The notes: generated by a model from the sequence alone, not told the origin. DNA of 55,386 nt from JBBDWR01 sp040902745 (GCA_040902745.1 JBBDWR010000001.1:1-55386), one strand, 5' to 3'. Counted from the first letter of the stretch, positions 33,427-42,498 are shown. Program-made: numbers and translations.

Positions 33427-34527
33427 ATGAGCGAGGTGTACGAGGCGGGAGACATCCGGGCGACGGCCGACCCGGCTGCGTACGCGAACACCGCCTCGGG
33501 AGCCCCGGTCGCCGACGATGCGCCGATCGAGATCCGCTCCCTCGAACCGCACGAGGCGATCGACCTGTGCGAAGCGATCTGGCGGTCCTACGGTCCCTCC
33601 TACGACAGTGACTGGGTGTACCGGCCCGCGGAGGTGGCTGAACGGCTCCGCCGAGGCGCGCTCCGATCGATCGTCGGGATCTCCGAGGACGACGAGGTCG
33701 TCGGGCATGTCGGATGCACACTGACCGGCGGGGACGCAAACGTCGGGGAAGCAGGTCAGGCGGTCGTCGATCCTCGTTGGCGCGGTCACCACCTCTTCAC
33801 GACGCTCAAGCGAACCCTCGCCGATCGCATGCGCGCAGACGGCTTCGCCGGGATCTTCAGTGAGGCGACGGCTGCGCACCCCTACAGTCAGAAGGCGAAC
33901 GTCGAGCTGGGCGCGCAAGAGACTGGCATCCTCGTCGGCTACATCCCGGCGAGCGTCGACTACCGCGCGATCGAGGAGGGTCCTGCGCATCGCCGCTCGG
34001 TCGTCGTCTACTACCTCAAGCTGAACGACGGGCCCGAGCGCCCGATCTATGCTCCGCCCCGCCACCGGGGGGTTATCGATGCGATCACCCGTCGGGCAGC
34101 GCTGCATGGTCGGGTGGCAGTCGCGGATCGTGCGGGATCCGATGCAACCGTGCTTACCGAGCAGATCCGTTCCGATCACAACGCCGCGTTCGTCTCGATC
34201 GAGCGGACGGGACCCGACCTCGCAGAGGCCGTCGGGCGACGCCTCGAGCAGGAGCGAGCGCGTCGACTCGACTGTGTCTACGTCGACCTCCCGCTCGACG
34301 ATCCGGGCACCCAGTCCTACGGGGACGACCTCGCTCGCCTCGGCTTCTTCTTCGGGGGGCTCTTCCCGAACCGGCGGCAGACGGGCGACGTGCTGCGACT
34401 GCAGTTTCTCAACGACCTACAAGCCGACGTCCGAGACATCCAGCTCGCGAGCGACGCCGGGCGCGACCTGCTCGAGTACGTTCTCGACGAGGATCGGGAC
34501 GGATCGCGCCACGGCGACATGGACTAA
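33427..34527 (+). CDS. GNAT-family N-acetyltransferase
   Basis: A 366-residue protein. After about 35 residues of leader ('AYANTASGAP') comes a GNAT domain: IEIRSLEPHEAIDLCEAIW, 'GHVGCTLTGGD', 'VVDPRWRGHHLFTTLKRTLADRM' (acetyl-CoA loop) and 'GIFSEATAAHPYSQKANVELG'. The C-terminal half (about 200-366) may be a second, degenerate acyltransferase lobe ('CVYVDLPLDDPG...LGFFFGGLFP'). Substrate unknown; double-GNAT proteins may modify proteins or small amines. The start at ATG 33427 has no strong ribosome site. Confidence 0.85.
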   Translation: MSEVYEAGDIRATADPAAYANTASGAPVADDAPIEIRSLEPHEAIDLCEAIWRSYGPSYDSDWVYRPAEVAERLRRGALRSIVGISEDDEVVGHVGCTLTGGDANVGEAGQAVVDPRWRGHHLFTTLKRTLADRMRADGFAGIFSEATAAHPYSQKANVELGAQETGILVGYIPASVDYRAIEEGPAHRRSVVVYYLKLNDGPERPIYAPPRHRGVIDAITRRAALHGRVAVADRAGSDATVLTEQIRSDHNAAFVSIERTGPDLAEAVGRRLEQERARRLDCVYVDLPLDDPGTQSYGDDLARLGFFFGGLFPNRRQTGDVLRLQFLNDLQADVRDIQLASDAGRDLLEYVLDEDRDGSRHGDMD

Positions 34528-34572
34528 GCTGCACCCCACGGATCGCGACGAGGCCGACGGAAGGAGGCGAGG

Positions 34573-34884
34573 ATGCGCGAGGGAGCGGGCACGGCACTGG
34601 CGATCGCGATCGTGGCAGTGGCCCTTGTGACCTTGATGCCGTTGTTGATCGTCGTGCTCTTCTGGGTGTTCACGTCCGGGGTCGCCGTCGCGCGAAGCAA
34701 CGATCCGGCTGCGACCTCCGCCCCCGCTCTGCTGATCGGCATGGTCGGGATCGTCGGGATGCTGACGATCCTTCTTGCCGTGGTCATGAAGCTGGTCGGC
34801 GGGTCGCTGACCCCTCCCAGCAAGAAGAAGCGGCTCGCTTTCGAACGAGCCGCCGAACCCGACGCGACGCCACCCCCAGCCTGA
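34573..34884 (+). CDS. Small two-helix membrane protein
   Basis: A 103-residue protein with two membrane helices (about 8-35 and 51-75) and a basic, then acidic, cytosolic tail (SKKKRLAFERAAEPDATPPPA). GGAGGCGAGG precedes the ATG. It converges on the methionine/folate gene, 16 bp away. No family recognised. Confidence 0.7.
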   Translation: MREGAGTALAIAIVAVALVTLMPLLIVVLFWVFTSGVAVARSNDPAATSAPALLIGMVGIVGMLTILLAVVMKLVGGSLTPPSKKKRLAFERAAEPDATPPPA

Positions 34885-34900
34885 CCCGGACGGGCTCGCG

Positions 34901-36766
34901 CTACCGACCCCCGGCCGCCGCCTCCACCACTTCTGCGGCAACGTCGAAGCGCCCGAACTGCGGCATCAGGTAGATGCCCGACGTCGCGGGATGCGCTCGG
35001 AGATCTCGGACGAGATCCACGGCCATCGCCGTGCCGGTCGCGATGTCGTCCTCGCTGCGCATCCGCTCCAGGACCTCGCCGGGGATCGTAACGCCCGGCA
35101 CCTCGTTGTGGATGAACTCGGCATGGCGCCGTGAGGCGAGAGGGAGCACGCCGGCAAAGATCTTGATCGGGAGTGCGCCGAACCGCTCCTCATACGCCTC
35201 GACGAGTCGCTCCAATCCGTCGATCCCATACATCGGCTGGGAGAGCGCGAACCGGGCACCGGCGTCCGCCTTCTTCTTGAGGAGCTTGACCTCTCGATCC
35301 AGATCCGGCGCCGCCGGGCTCAAGGCGCACCCGACGACAAAGCTCGTCGGCTCCCCGATCGAGGAGCCCGCGTGATCGGTCCCCGTGTTGAACCGTTCGC
35401 AGACGAGGGCCATCAGCCCGGTCGGCGTCACGTCGACGACGTCGGTGCCGTGCGGGTAGTCCCCGATCGTGACGGGATCGCCCAGACACACGAAGAGGTT
35501 GCGAACCCCGAGCGCGTGGATCCCCAGCAGGTCACCCTGCAGTCGCAGAAGGTTGCGCCCGCGCGTCGGAAAATGCAGCACCGTCTCCACGCCCACCTGC
35601 TCCTGGATCGCACGACACGCTGCCCAGGGACTCATCCGCATCTTCGCCATCGGTGAATCCGCAACATCGATCACGTGCGCGCCCGCTTCCACGAGGGTTT
35701 GCGCGGCGGCGACCAGCCGCGCCGCCGAGTGCGATCGGGGCGGCTCCATCTCCACCGCGATCGTGAACTCGTTTTCGGAGAGACGGAGAGCCAACGCGGA
35801 CTCCGAGTCTGCGACAGCGTACGGATCCGGAGCGGGTTCGTCGGCGATCCTGACGTCCGCCGTGTGTGGCATCGCCGGCCGTTGCTCCAGGACACGTGCC
35901 ATCGCCCGCAGATGCTCGGGACCGGTGCCGCAACAACCACCGAACACCGCGACACCCTCGTCGAGAAGCTCGCCCGTCAGTTGGGCGAAGTACTCGGGTG
36001 TCGCCGGGTAGAGGAACCGTCCTCCGACCTGCTGGGGTCCACCGGCGTTCGGCTTGACCGATAACGGCGTATCTCCGGCGAGTGGCCGGATCCGTCGGAT
36101 CAGTCGCAGGGCCTGCGCAGGACCTTGGCCGCAGTTGACGCCGATCGAGTCCACTCCGATCTCGCAGAGCCGGTGCGCGACCTCCTCCGGTGGCGAGCCG
36201 AGCACGGTTCGATCGTCCGTCGTGAACGTCGCCGAGGCGATCAGCGGGATCGCCGGAGCCGCCGAGCGCGCCGCCAGCACCGCCTGCTCGAGTTCGTCGA
36301 GATCCGTCTGTGTTTCGACAACCAGCAGATCGACGCCTGCGGCAACGAGCGCCGCCGCGTGCTCCTCGTACACCGCGAAGGCCTCGGCCGGAGCGACCCG
36401 ACCGTAGGGGGCCAGCCAGACACCGAGCGGACCCATCGAACCTGCGACGAGTACATCCGAAGTCGCGTCAGCCACTCCTCGAGCCAGGCGCACGCCGGCG
36501 GCCGCGAGCTCACCGACCCTGCGCGTGTCCACGCCGTGGCGCGCGAGCTTGAACCGGTTCCCCCCGAAGGAGTTCGTCCACAGGATCCGCGAGCCCGCAT
36601 CCACAGCTGCTCGATGCACCTGCACCACGAGGTCGGGCCCGTCGACGTTGAGCAACTCGAAGCACGACGCAAGGGCGATCCCTCGCTCGGCGAGCGCCGT
36701 CCCCATGCCGCCGTCGGCGAGCACGGGACCCGCTCGCACCAGATCTGCGAACCCGGAGCGCTCCAT
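34901..36766 (-). CDS. Bifunctional homocysteine S-methyltransferase/5,10-methylenetetrahydrofolate reductase
   Basis: A 621-residue protein. The N-terminal domain (about 1-300) is a homocysteine methyltransferase (LADGGMGTALAERG, 'TNSFGGNR', a zinc cysteine in VNCGQGP and the pair in FGGCCGTGPEH). The C-terminal domain (about 325-615) is a methylenetetrahydrofolate reductase barrel ('IAVEMEPPRS', 'NLFVCLGDP', 'SQPMYGIDGLERLVEAYEERFG', 'KIFAGVLPL'). The two reactions are successive: reduction to methyl-THF and methyl transfer to homocysteine; the same fusion is known as YitJ in Bacillus. Upstream 164 bp to the gap carry a hairpin but no riboswitch that I can recognise. Confidence 0.92.
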   Translation of the reverse strand: MERSGFADLVRAGPVLADGGMGTALAERGIALASCFELLNVDGPDLVVQVHRAAVDAGSRILWTNSFGGNRFKLARHGVDTRRVGELAAAGVRLARGVADATSDVLVAGSMGPLGVWLAPYGRVAPAEAFAVYEEHAAALVAAGVDLLVVETQTDLDELEQAVLAARSAAPAIPLIASATFTTDDRTVLGSPPEEVAHRLCEIGVDSIGVNCGQGPAQALRLIRRIRPLAGDTPLSVKPNAGGPQQVGGRFLYPATPEYFAQLTGELLDEGVAVFGGCCGTGPEHLRAMARVLEQRPAMPHTADVRIADEPAPDPYAVADSESALALRLSENEFTIAVEMEPPRSHSAARLVAAAQTLVEAGAHVIDVADSPMAKMRMSPWAACRAIQEQVGVETVLHFPTRGRNLLRLQGDLLGIHALGVRNLFVCLGDPVTIGDYPHGTDVVDVTPTGLMALVCERFNTGTDHAGSSIGEPTSFVVGCALSPAAPDLDREVKLLKKKADAGARFALSQPMYGIDGLERLVEAYEERFGALPIKIFAGVLPLASRRHAEFIHNEVPGVTIPGEVLERMRSEDDIATGTAMAVDLVRDLRAHPATSGIYLMPQFGRFDVAAEVVEAAAGGR

Positions 36767-36853
36767 CGAGGCAATGCTCTCAGACGATGACCACCGGCCT
36801 CGCGCGCGGCGGAGGACATCTCGAGCTTCGACGCCTCCAACGAGTGGTCCTTC

Positions 36854-36877
36854 GGATCACGGCGGATCGCGTGATCC
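36854..36877. promoter_or_regulatory. Inverted repeat upstream of the methionine/folate gene
   Basis: GGATCACG and CGTGATCC form a perfect 8-bp stem around an 8-nt loop, 88 bp before the start codon of the fused methyltransferase gene on the minus strand. It could be an operator or a leader hairpin. It does not match SAM or SAH riboswitch consensus as far as I can tell by eye. Confidence 0.35.
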
Positions 36878-36930
36878 GCAAGCAAGCTAGATCCGGACGA
36901 GATGCGGGGCCGGCGCTGGTGCGTCGGCCC

Positions 36931-36971
36931 NNNNNNNNNNGGGGGGGGGGGGGGGGGCCCCCCCCCCCCCC
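36931..36971. other. Assembly gap with artefactual G/C homopolymers
   Basis: Ten N are followed by 17 G and 14 C. Such a run is much more likely a sequencing or scaffolding artefact than real DNA. Any frame crossing it is meaningless, and the real distance between the flanking genes is unknown. Confidence 0.9.
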
Positions 36972-37018
36972 GCGATCGCCGAGTGCCCCCTCAGCGAGTT
37001 CTTCAGTTGCTCGCGCGC

Positions 37019-38029
37019 CTATTCGACAGCCTTGTAGTACGGGTCCGCTCCCATATCGGAGAGCGCGTTGGCGGCCTGCGCCGACGTGTCGAACTTCCAG
37101 ACACAGTTGGGTTCGCTGGTGCCCACCGAGTGGTAGTAAAGGATCGTGTGGAACTGTTCCCATCCGGGCTGCTTCAACAGCGTGGTCATGTCGCTGAGCC
37201 ACGTGGCCTTGCGTCCCGCGTTGTCCCGATCCTCGACCGTTGCATACTCCGCCAGCATCAGTTCCTTGTGTGGGTGGCGCTTGCCGAACACGCGGATCGG
37301 GTCGAGCGAGAATTCCGCATCGCGCCACGGATAGTCGTCCTCCTGGCAGTCGTACCAGTTGTACGGATCCGCACCGATCTCGTCTACGTAAGGGTTACCC
37401 GGGTACCACTTCTTCGCGTACCGGTCGTCTGACGGCGACGTACGGAACGCCCACCCGGTCATCACCCACGTGTAACGGACATTCGTCGCGCCGACACTAT
37501 CGAACACATCGTGGATCTTGCGCCAGGCAGCCTTGAAGTCCTCGTTGGTCCCCATCGTACGGCTCGCCTGAGCCTCGGGCTCGTGATTGAAGATGAAGTA
37601 GATCGGTTGTCCGAAGTTGCGGAATCGGTTCCCCATCTGGACCATGTCGGAGTAGAGCTGATCCCCTGGCTGCGCGGTCGCGATGTCGTTCCACTTGATT
37701 ATCTGGCCGTTGTACCGCATCGACTTGACCGACAGGTACATCGTATGGCCGGTGTTCGCCAGCCACTGATGTGAGTTCGAGGGGAACGCGACCCCCCACT
37801 TCTCGTAGACGCGGACAGCCGCCAGCTCACGGCCGAGATCCGCCTCGGTGCTCAAGACGTTCTCCTGCATCGTCTCGGTCGAACTCGACCCGACGTTCGT
37901 GCCGAACATGATCTCCGGCGTCACATCGGCCGCCTCGGCCGCTTTGGAGGTCCCGTCAGAACTCGGGACCAGCGACGCGACGAGCGTCAACGCGAAGACT
38001 ACGAGCAATACCCGTGTCGTTCCTCGCAT
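37019..38029 (-). CDS. Secreted GH26-like glycoside hydrolase
   Basis: A 336-residue protein with a Sec signal peptide (MRGTTRVLLVVFALTLVASL, cut near AEA). The catalytic domain shows a barrel with FNHEPEA (probable acid/base glutamate), 'VMTGWAF', 'GADPYNWYDC' and LMLAEYATVED (probable nucleophile glutamate), as in GH26 mannanases/lichenases. The substrate would be an extracellular beta-glucan or mannan. ATG 38029 is preceded by GGAGG with a 6-base gap; the in-frame ATG at 38050 has none. The 3' end lies 48 bp from the artefactual run but is complete. Confidence 0.82.
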   Translation of the reverse strand: MRGTTRVLLVVFALTLVASLVPSSDGTSKAAEAADVTPEIMFGTNVGSSSTETMQENVLSTEADLGRELAAVRVYEKWGVAFPSNSHQWLANTGHTMYLSVKSMRYNGQIIKWNDIATAQPGDQLYSDMVQMGNRFRNFGQPIYFIFNHEPEAQASRTMGTNEDFKAAWRKIHDVFDSVGATNVRYTWVMTGWAFRTSPSDDRYAKKWYPGNPYVDEIGADPYNWYDCQEDDYPWRDAEFSLDPIRVFGKRHPHKELMLAEYATVEDRDNAGRKATWLSDMTTLLKQPGWEQFHTILYYHSVGTSEPNCVWKFDTSAQAANALSDMGADPYYKAVE

Positions 38030-38079
38030 GGAGTACCTCCCCCTTTTCACGATCCGAGGTCACCTGCGGACCATCCGTC

Positions 38080-38093
38080 CACCTTCGAAGGTG
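38080..38093. promoter_or_regulatory. 14-bp palindrome between the glycosidase and serC genes
   Basis: CACCTTCGAAGGTG is a perfect palindrome 51 bp upstream of the glycosidase start and about 240 bp before serC. Its position fits a repressor operator for the glycosidase gene (LacI- or GntR-type sites are often palindromes of this size). The region 38030-38331 otherwise shows a CCCCC-GAA-GGGGG hairpin at 38227-38239. Confidence 0.4.
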
Positions 38094-38331
38094 ACTCGTT
38101 CTTGCTACCTCCCCGATATCGGCAGGGGATGCCGCCGTCCTAAGCGAACTACCGAGTTTCGGGTACGGAATCGGTCGCGCGGTTCGGATCGCCGGCGTAG
38201 CCCCGGGCGATCGAGACGTTCGTCATCCCCCGAAGGGGGGACGACGCGGCAACGGCCACCGCAAGGAAGTCGCTCGTCGGAGGTTCCGGCTCACGGGTGA
38301 CGCAACGCTCCGATCCCGGGAAGATCGACCT

Positions 38332-39429
38332 ATGAGCGATCGCGTATGGAACTTCTCGGCGGGCCCGGCCACGCTGCCGGAGCGCGTGTTGGCTGAAGCG
38401 CGCGAGGGGATCCACGAGCTCAGCGGTTCGGGCATGTCGATCCTGGAGATCAGCCACCGCTCGCCGGCATTCCAGGACGTGATCGCCGAGGCGGAAGCCG
38501 AACTGCGTGCGCTGCTGGGGATACCCGACAGCTATGCGGTGCTCTTCCTCCAAGGCGGAGCGAGCCTGCAGTTCTCGATGGTCGCCATGAACCTGCTCCG
38601 CGGGCGAACACCCGGCGCGGACTACGTCGTCACGGGGTCGTGGGGAGCGAAAGCCGTTTCGGAGGCTCGCCACGAAGGCTCCCTAAGGATCGTCTGGAGC
38701 GGCGAGGACGAGGGGTTCACCCGCGTTCCTCGTCCGAACGAGCTCCGTATCACGGATGACGCGGCGTACGTCCACTTCACGTCGAACGAGACGATCCAGG
38801 GGGTGCAGTGGCAGTCCGAACCCGACACGCCCGACGGTGTGCCCCTCGTGTGCGACATGTCGAGCGACTTCCTTTCACGACCGATCGAGATCGATCGCTA
38901 CGGCGTGCTGTTCGCCGGCGCACAGAAGAACGCCGGACCTGCAGGCGTCACCGTCGTCGCACTCCGCAGGGAGCTCCTCGATCGCGTTCCCGACGGTCTG
39001 CCGTCGATGCTCGACTATCGCACGCAGGAGAAGTCCAAGTCTCTGTACAACACTCCTCCCACATTCGCGATCTACGTGGTGATGCTCGTGGCGCGATGGC
39101 TCCGCGATGAGATCGGCGGACTCGGCGAGATGGCGTCGCGCAACGCGGAGAAGGCGGGGCTGCTCTACGACGCGATCGACGGGAGCGGCGGCTTCTATCG
39201 AGGGCATGCTGATCCCTCGAGCAGGTCGAGGATGAACGTCACCTTCCGCCTTCCCTCCGAAGACCTGGAGAGGCGGTTCCTCGATATCGCGGCCGAGCGG
39301 GGACTCCTCGAACTCAAGGGGCATCGAAGCGTCGGAGGACTCCGGGCGTCGATCTACAACGCGATGCCGCTCGAGGGTGTTCGGACGCTCACCGAACTCC
39401 TCGAGACCTTTCGCGCCGAGCATACCTGA
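38332..39429 (+). CDS. serC: Phosphoserine aminotransferase
   Basis: A 365-residue PLP enzyme of the SerC family. Visible: WNFSAGPATLPERVL at the start, MSILEISHRSPAF, LQGGASLQFSMVAMNLL, the PLP-lysine K199 in FAGAQKNAGPAG, and 'GLLELKGHRSVGGLRASIYNAMP' near the end. It converts 3-phosphohydroxypyruvate and glutamate to phosphoserine in serine biosynthesis, and can serve pyridoxal synthesis. No serA or serB neighbour in the window. The stop TGA directly abuts the stop of the convergent DUF1918 gene. Confidence 0.95.
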   Translation: MSDRVWNFSAGPATLPERVLAEAREGIHELSGSGMSILEISHRSPAFQDVIAEAEAELRALLGIPDSYAVLFLQGGASLQFSMVAMNLLRGRTPGADYVVTGSWGAKAVSEARHEGSLRIVWSGEDEGFTRVPRPNELRITDDAAYVHFTSNETIQGVQWQSEPDTPDGVPLVCDMSSDFLSRPIEIDRYGVLFAGAQKNAGPAGVTVVALRRELLDRVPDGLPSMLDYRTQEKSKSLYNTPPTFAIYVVMLVARWLRDEIGGLGEMASRNAEKAGLLYDAIDGSGGFYRGHADPSSRSRMNVTFRLPSEDLERRFLDIAAERGLLELKGHRSVGGLRASIYNAMPLEGVRTLTELLETFRAEHT

Positions 39430-39723
39430 TCACTTCTTCTTGCGCTTCTTCTGCTTGCCCTTCTTCGTCGGAGCGGTTCCCGCCTTGGCGGCTTTGCCCT
39501 CCTTCGACTCCCTGACCGGCGACTCCGCGCGCCGGGGTTCGTCCGACAGCATGACGACGCTTCCGGCGGCCGGGCGGAACATGGTCTGCCGCCCGTCGTC
39601 CCACCGAACCCGATACCGCACGCTGATGCCGCTCGAGATGATCTCGAGGACCTCGCCGTGCCGCTGCGGGGCGCCGACCTTCTCGCTGTCGACCGTGATC
39701 CGTGCGCCATGTGTGGAGGACAT
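39430..39723 (-). CDS. DUF1918-domain protein with lysine-rich tail
   Basis: A 97-residue protein. The N-terminal 55 residues form a small SH3-like barrel of the DUF1918 type ('GEVLEIISSGISVRYRVRWDDGR', 'MFRPAAGSV'); the last 35 residues are very basic (KKGKQKKRKKK). DUF1918 is common in actinobacteria and of unknown role; the tail suggests nucleic-acid binding. ATG 39723 has GAGGTG upstream; the longer frame to 39777 is less likely. Confidence 0.8.
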   Translation of the reverse strand: MSSTHGARITVDSEKVGAPQRHGEVLEIISSGISVRYRVRWDDGRQTMFRPAAGSVVMLSDEPRRAESPVRESKEGKAAKAGTAPTKKGKQKKRKKK

Positions 39724-39787
39724 CGATGCATCACCTCTGGGTCTCGGGGGTCGGAACTCGAACGGTCCAGCCCCCATCTTAGGGGCG

Positions 39788-40117
39788 TCAGCGAAGCTCT
39801 AGCGGACGACGATACGCGACGAGCGCGACGTCCCCTCCCAACAGCCGCTCCGCCTGTTGGAGCCTGGCCACATCCTCGATCGAGAGATCGGCCGCGCGGA
39901 TCGTTCGGCACAGCTCTCGAGAGGCCCCTTCGGGGAGCGCGTGCAGACCGCGCCGATAGACGACGATGTGCGCGTCGATACGATCCTCGAGTCCGTCGAC
40001 GATGTCGCGCAGACCGCCGTCGAGGGGCACGAGACCGTCCAGATCCAGGGTCTCTCGAACCTCACCGGGGAGGTCCTCGAGGAGCACCGGCAGCGCCGCA
40101 GCCTCGGGGGAGCTCAT
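39788..40117 (-). CDS. Hypothetical acidic protein
   Basis: A 109-residue protein (MSSPEAAALPVLLEDLPGEV). Predicted mixed alpha/beta with 'IDAHIVVYRRGLHALPEGASRELC' and 'SIEDVARLQQAERLLGGDVALVAYRR'. No family recognised. Start ATG 40117 is chosen by composition; only GGGG precedes it. It is 22 bp after the VOC-protein gene, probably co-transcribed. Confidence 0.6.
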   Translation of the reverse strand: MSSPEAAALPVLLEDLPGEVRETLDLDGLVPLDGGLRDIVDGLEDRIDAHIVVYRRGLHALPEGASRELCRTIRAADLSIEDVARLQQAERLLGGDVALVAYRRPLELR

Positions 40118-40139
40118 CTCATCCCCGGGTTGTGCCTGG

Positions 40140-40496
40140 TCATGTCTTGGCGAGGTCGAACTCGTTGCCCTCGGGATCGGCCATGTTGACCCACGTGTAG
40201 CCCTCGAGTTCCTGTGCGTCGCGAAGCTTTTTGCCACCGAGCGTCTGGACCTGGGCGACGGCGGCATCGAGATCCGTGGTGATCAGCTCGAGATGCATGC
40301 GGTTCTTCCCCGCCTTGCCGTCGGCGACCTTCTGGAAGGCCAGCGGCGTCGCATCCGCGCTCGCCTTCAGCAGGACGAAGGCGTCGCCGCCCACCCGCGA
40401 CTCCTCTTCGGTTCCCAGAACCGCACACCAGAACGTCGAAGGCGCATCCGGGTCGTTCGCGTCGAGTACCACGAACTGCACATCGGCGATCGTCAT
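40140..40496 (-). CDS. VOC/glyoxalase-family protein
   Basis: A 118-residue protein with the beta-alpha-beta-beta-beta modules of the vicinal oxygen chelate fold: MTIADVQFVVLDANDPDA at the start, MHLELITTDLDAAVAQVQTL in the middle, and YTWVNMADPEGNEFDLAKT at the end. The H and E of these segments can bind a metal. Members include glyoxalases, dioxygenases and bleomycin-binding proteins; which applies is open. Confidence 0.85.
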   Translation of the reverse strand: MTIADVQFVVLDANDPDAPSTFWCAVLGTEEESRVGGDAFVLLKASADATPLAFQKVADGKAGKNRMHLELITTDLDAAVAQVQTLGGKKLRDAQELEGYTWVNMADPEGNEFDLAKT

Positions 40497-40814
40497 CGTC
40501 GTCGGTCCTCCTCGATCGTCTCGGCGGGCTCGAGAGCCGTCGCGGGGGACGATACCCCGGCGGTCCGCGATCGCGCACCTCGAGCTGACTACCCAGTCCC
40601 CCGTACGCAGGACGGCGGATGCGGCGTGCGGGCGATCGTGCCTACGCTTGGATCGCGGGTCGAAGCCCTCCGGCAGGAGGTCATCACCCGATGGCACCAC
40701 GCTATCCCCCGGACGGGGACCCCCGCCCCACGCAGGATTCGGGCCTTCTGGGACTCGTCTTACGCCGCCCGGGTACCGATAACCGAGTAGGAGCGTTCCG
40801 CCCGTGGAGCGCGC
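40497..40814. other. Intergenic region between divergent genes
   Basis: 318 bp without a convincing gene. It must contain promoters for the VOC gene (minus) and for the pseudo-receiver gene (plus). A GC-rich block near 40710-40730 (CGGACGGGGACCCCCGCCCC) could fold weakly. I do not recognise a riboswitch. Confidence 0.5.
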
Positions 40815-42498
40815 ATGCTCAAGGAGCACGATCGAGCGATGGTGAAACCGGACGGGATCTTGCGGGTCGTGATCGCCGCTGATTCGGCGATGCATCGCGA
40901 CATCGTTCGGTTCTTCCTGAACGAGGACGGCTTCGAGATCGTCGGCGACGCCGCCCGCGCCGAAGACGCCGCGTGGATGGCCGCGAAGTTCGGCGCCGAC
41001 GCAGTGATCCTCCAAGAGACGATCGCCGCCGACGAGGCCCAGGAAGCGATCCACCGCCTACGCACGGAGGCCCCTGCAACCGCGATCGTCGTCTTCACGC
41101 CCGAGGGCTCTTCCGGTCCGGCGAACAGCGCCGCGCTCGGTGCGGATGCCTATCTCGAGGAAGGGGTCGGCCTCGTCGATCTCGCCTTGCTCCTGCGCTC
41201 CCTCGGCGGTGTCCAAGGGATCGAACCGATCCGCGTGCCGGATGTGGCGCCGGTGCCGCCCGTACCCGTTGGCATCGGTGCAACCGGGAGCCGGGCCGAA
41301 GCTGCCCCCCTCGTTCCGGAGTTCGGTCTCGATGCGAAGCGGCGTCGCCGCTCGATGTCGAGCCGGGCCTCGATCTGGCTCGGAGGTGGCCGCCAGCGAC
41401 TCGTGCCCGTGCTGGCGGGCGCCGCCGCTTTGCTGCTGGCGGTCGCACTGGTAGCGTCGCGATCCTCACTCGGCGATGCGCTGTTCCCGCAGCAAGCGGG
41501 CGCCCCGCAGGTCGCCGGTTTGGTCAACGGCCCGGATGCGTCGGTGTACGTGGAGGCTTCCTTCAACCGGCTCGATGCACTCGTCGTGAGCTTGCAAGGA
41601 TTCGACGTCGAAGAAGCGCCGCGTCTCGCCCGAGAGCTCGTCGAAGAGCGCGCCCGCGCGGTTGAATCTGGTGCCACGGAGGCCGCGATCGCAGAGCTCG
41701 ACCAGATCGTGGAGGCCAAGCTGCGACCGGTGATCCGAACGGCCCCCGAACGGGTTGCGGCTGCCGTGCTGACGATCCTTGCCCCCGTCTATCCCTGGGC
41801 GGAAGAGGATCTTGGAGACTTCATCGCCGACGGCATCGTGCCACCGGAAACGGTGATCCCGAACGATGCGTTCGCGGATCCCACCGGGACCGACGACGCG
41901 ACGGCGTCCGCGACCACGTCCGATCCGGGCCCCAGCACCAATACCAGCGGCGCCGGCCCGGGCGCGGGCGATCAGAATGGCGGCGGGAGTCAGGACGGTA
42001 GTGGGAACGACAACAACAGCGGTGGGAACCAGGACGACAACGGCGGGAACGACAACGGCGGGAACGACAACGGCGGGAACGACAACGGCGGGAACGACAA
42101 CGACGGGGANNNNNNNNNNNNNNNNNNNNNNNNNNNNNNNNNNNNNNNNNNNNNNNNNNNNNNNNNNNNNNNNNNNNNNNNNNNNNNNNNNNNNNNNNNN
42201 NNNNNNNNNCGACGACGGGGACGACGACGGGGACGACGACGGGGACGACGACGGGGACGACGACGGGGACGACGACTGCCCCGGCAACGGAGGCGGCAAC
42301 CACTCCGGGAACCCCCATTGCGACGATGACGACGAGTGTCCGGGCAACGGGGATGGCAACCACTCCGGGAACCCCCATTGCGACGATGACGATGACTACG
42401 ACGGCGATCGCGGCGCTGTCAGCTTGGTCCTTGCCGTGCTCGGGGTCGGGCTGATCCCGCCCATGCGACTTCGCCGCCGGCGCTCCCGCCGGTCCTGA
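40815..42498 (+). CDS. Pseudo-receiver transmembrane protein with acidic surface repeats (internal gap)
   Basis: Interrupted by 100 N, so length is unknown; before the gap the frame is 40815-42109, and after it another frame runs to 42498. Residues about 10-125 look like a response-regulator receiver that has lost the phosphoacceptor (AVILQE replaces the usual D). One membrane helix (about 195-215) follows, then a helical domain of about 130 residues, an Asn/Asp/Gly-rich part (NDNGG repeats), DDDG repeats, two copies of a 20-residue CPGNGxGNHSGNPHC unit, and a final hydrophobic helix with RLRRRRSRRS. The N-terminus would be inside, the repeats outside, and the tail anchored again. Start 40815 or 40839. 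It precedes the multi-PAS kinase by about 90 bp. Confidence 0.75.
42036..42396 (+). repeat. Coding tandem repeats flanking and bridging the N gap
   Basis: Three kinds: a 15-bp unit GACAACGGCGGGAAC (42036-42109, about five copies), a 12-bp unit GACGACGACGGG (42210-42276, about five copies), and a 60-bp tandem pair (42277-42336, 42337-42396). The 100 N fall between the first two, where assembly of repeats failed; real copy numbers are probably higher. Confidence 0.85.

Noticed and set aside
30796..34179. FAD/GcvT enzyme reading frame upstream of 33300
   Set aside because: Residues encoded beyond 33300 are antisense to the acetyltransferase gene; GAAGGA before ATG 33300 fixes the start.
36767..36930. 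SAM or SAH riboswitch before the fused methionine synthase/MTHFR gene
   Set aside because: I looked for the conserved cores on the correct strand and could not match them; only a simple 8-bp hairpin is visible and the region is cut by a gap.
36787..37432. Open frames spanning the ten N and the G/C run
   Set aside because: They depend on artefactual sequence and are antisense to or outside real genes.
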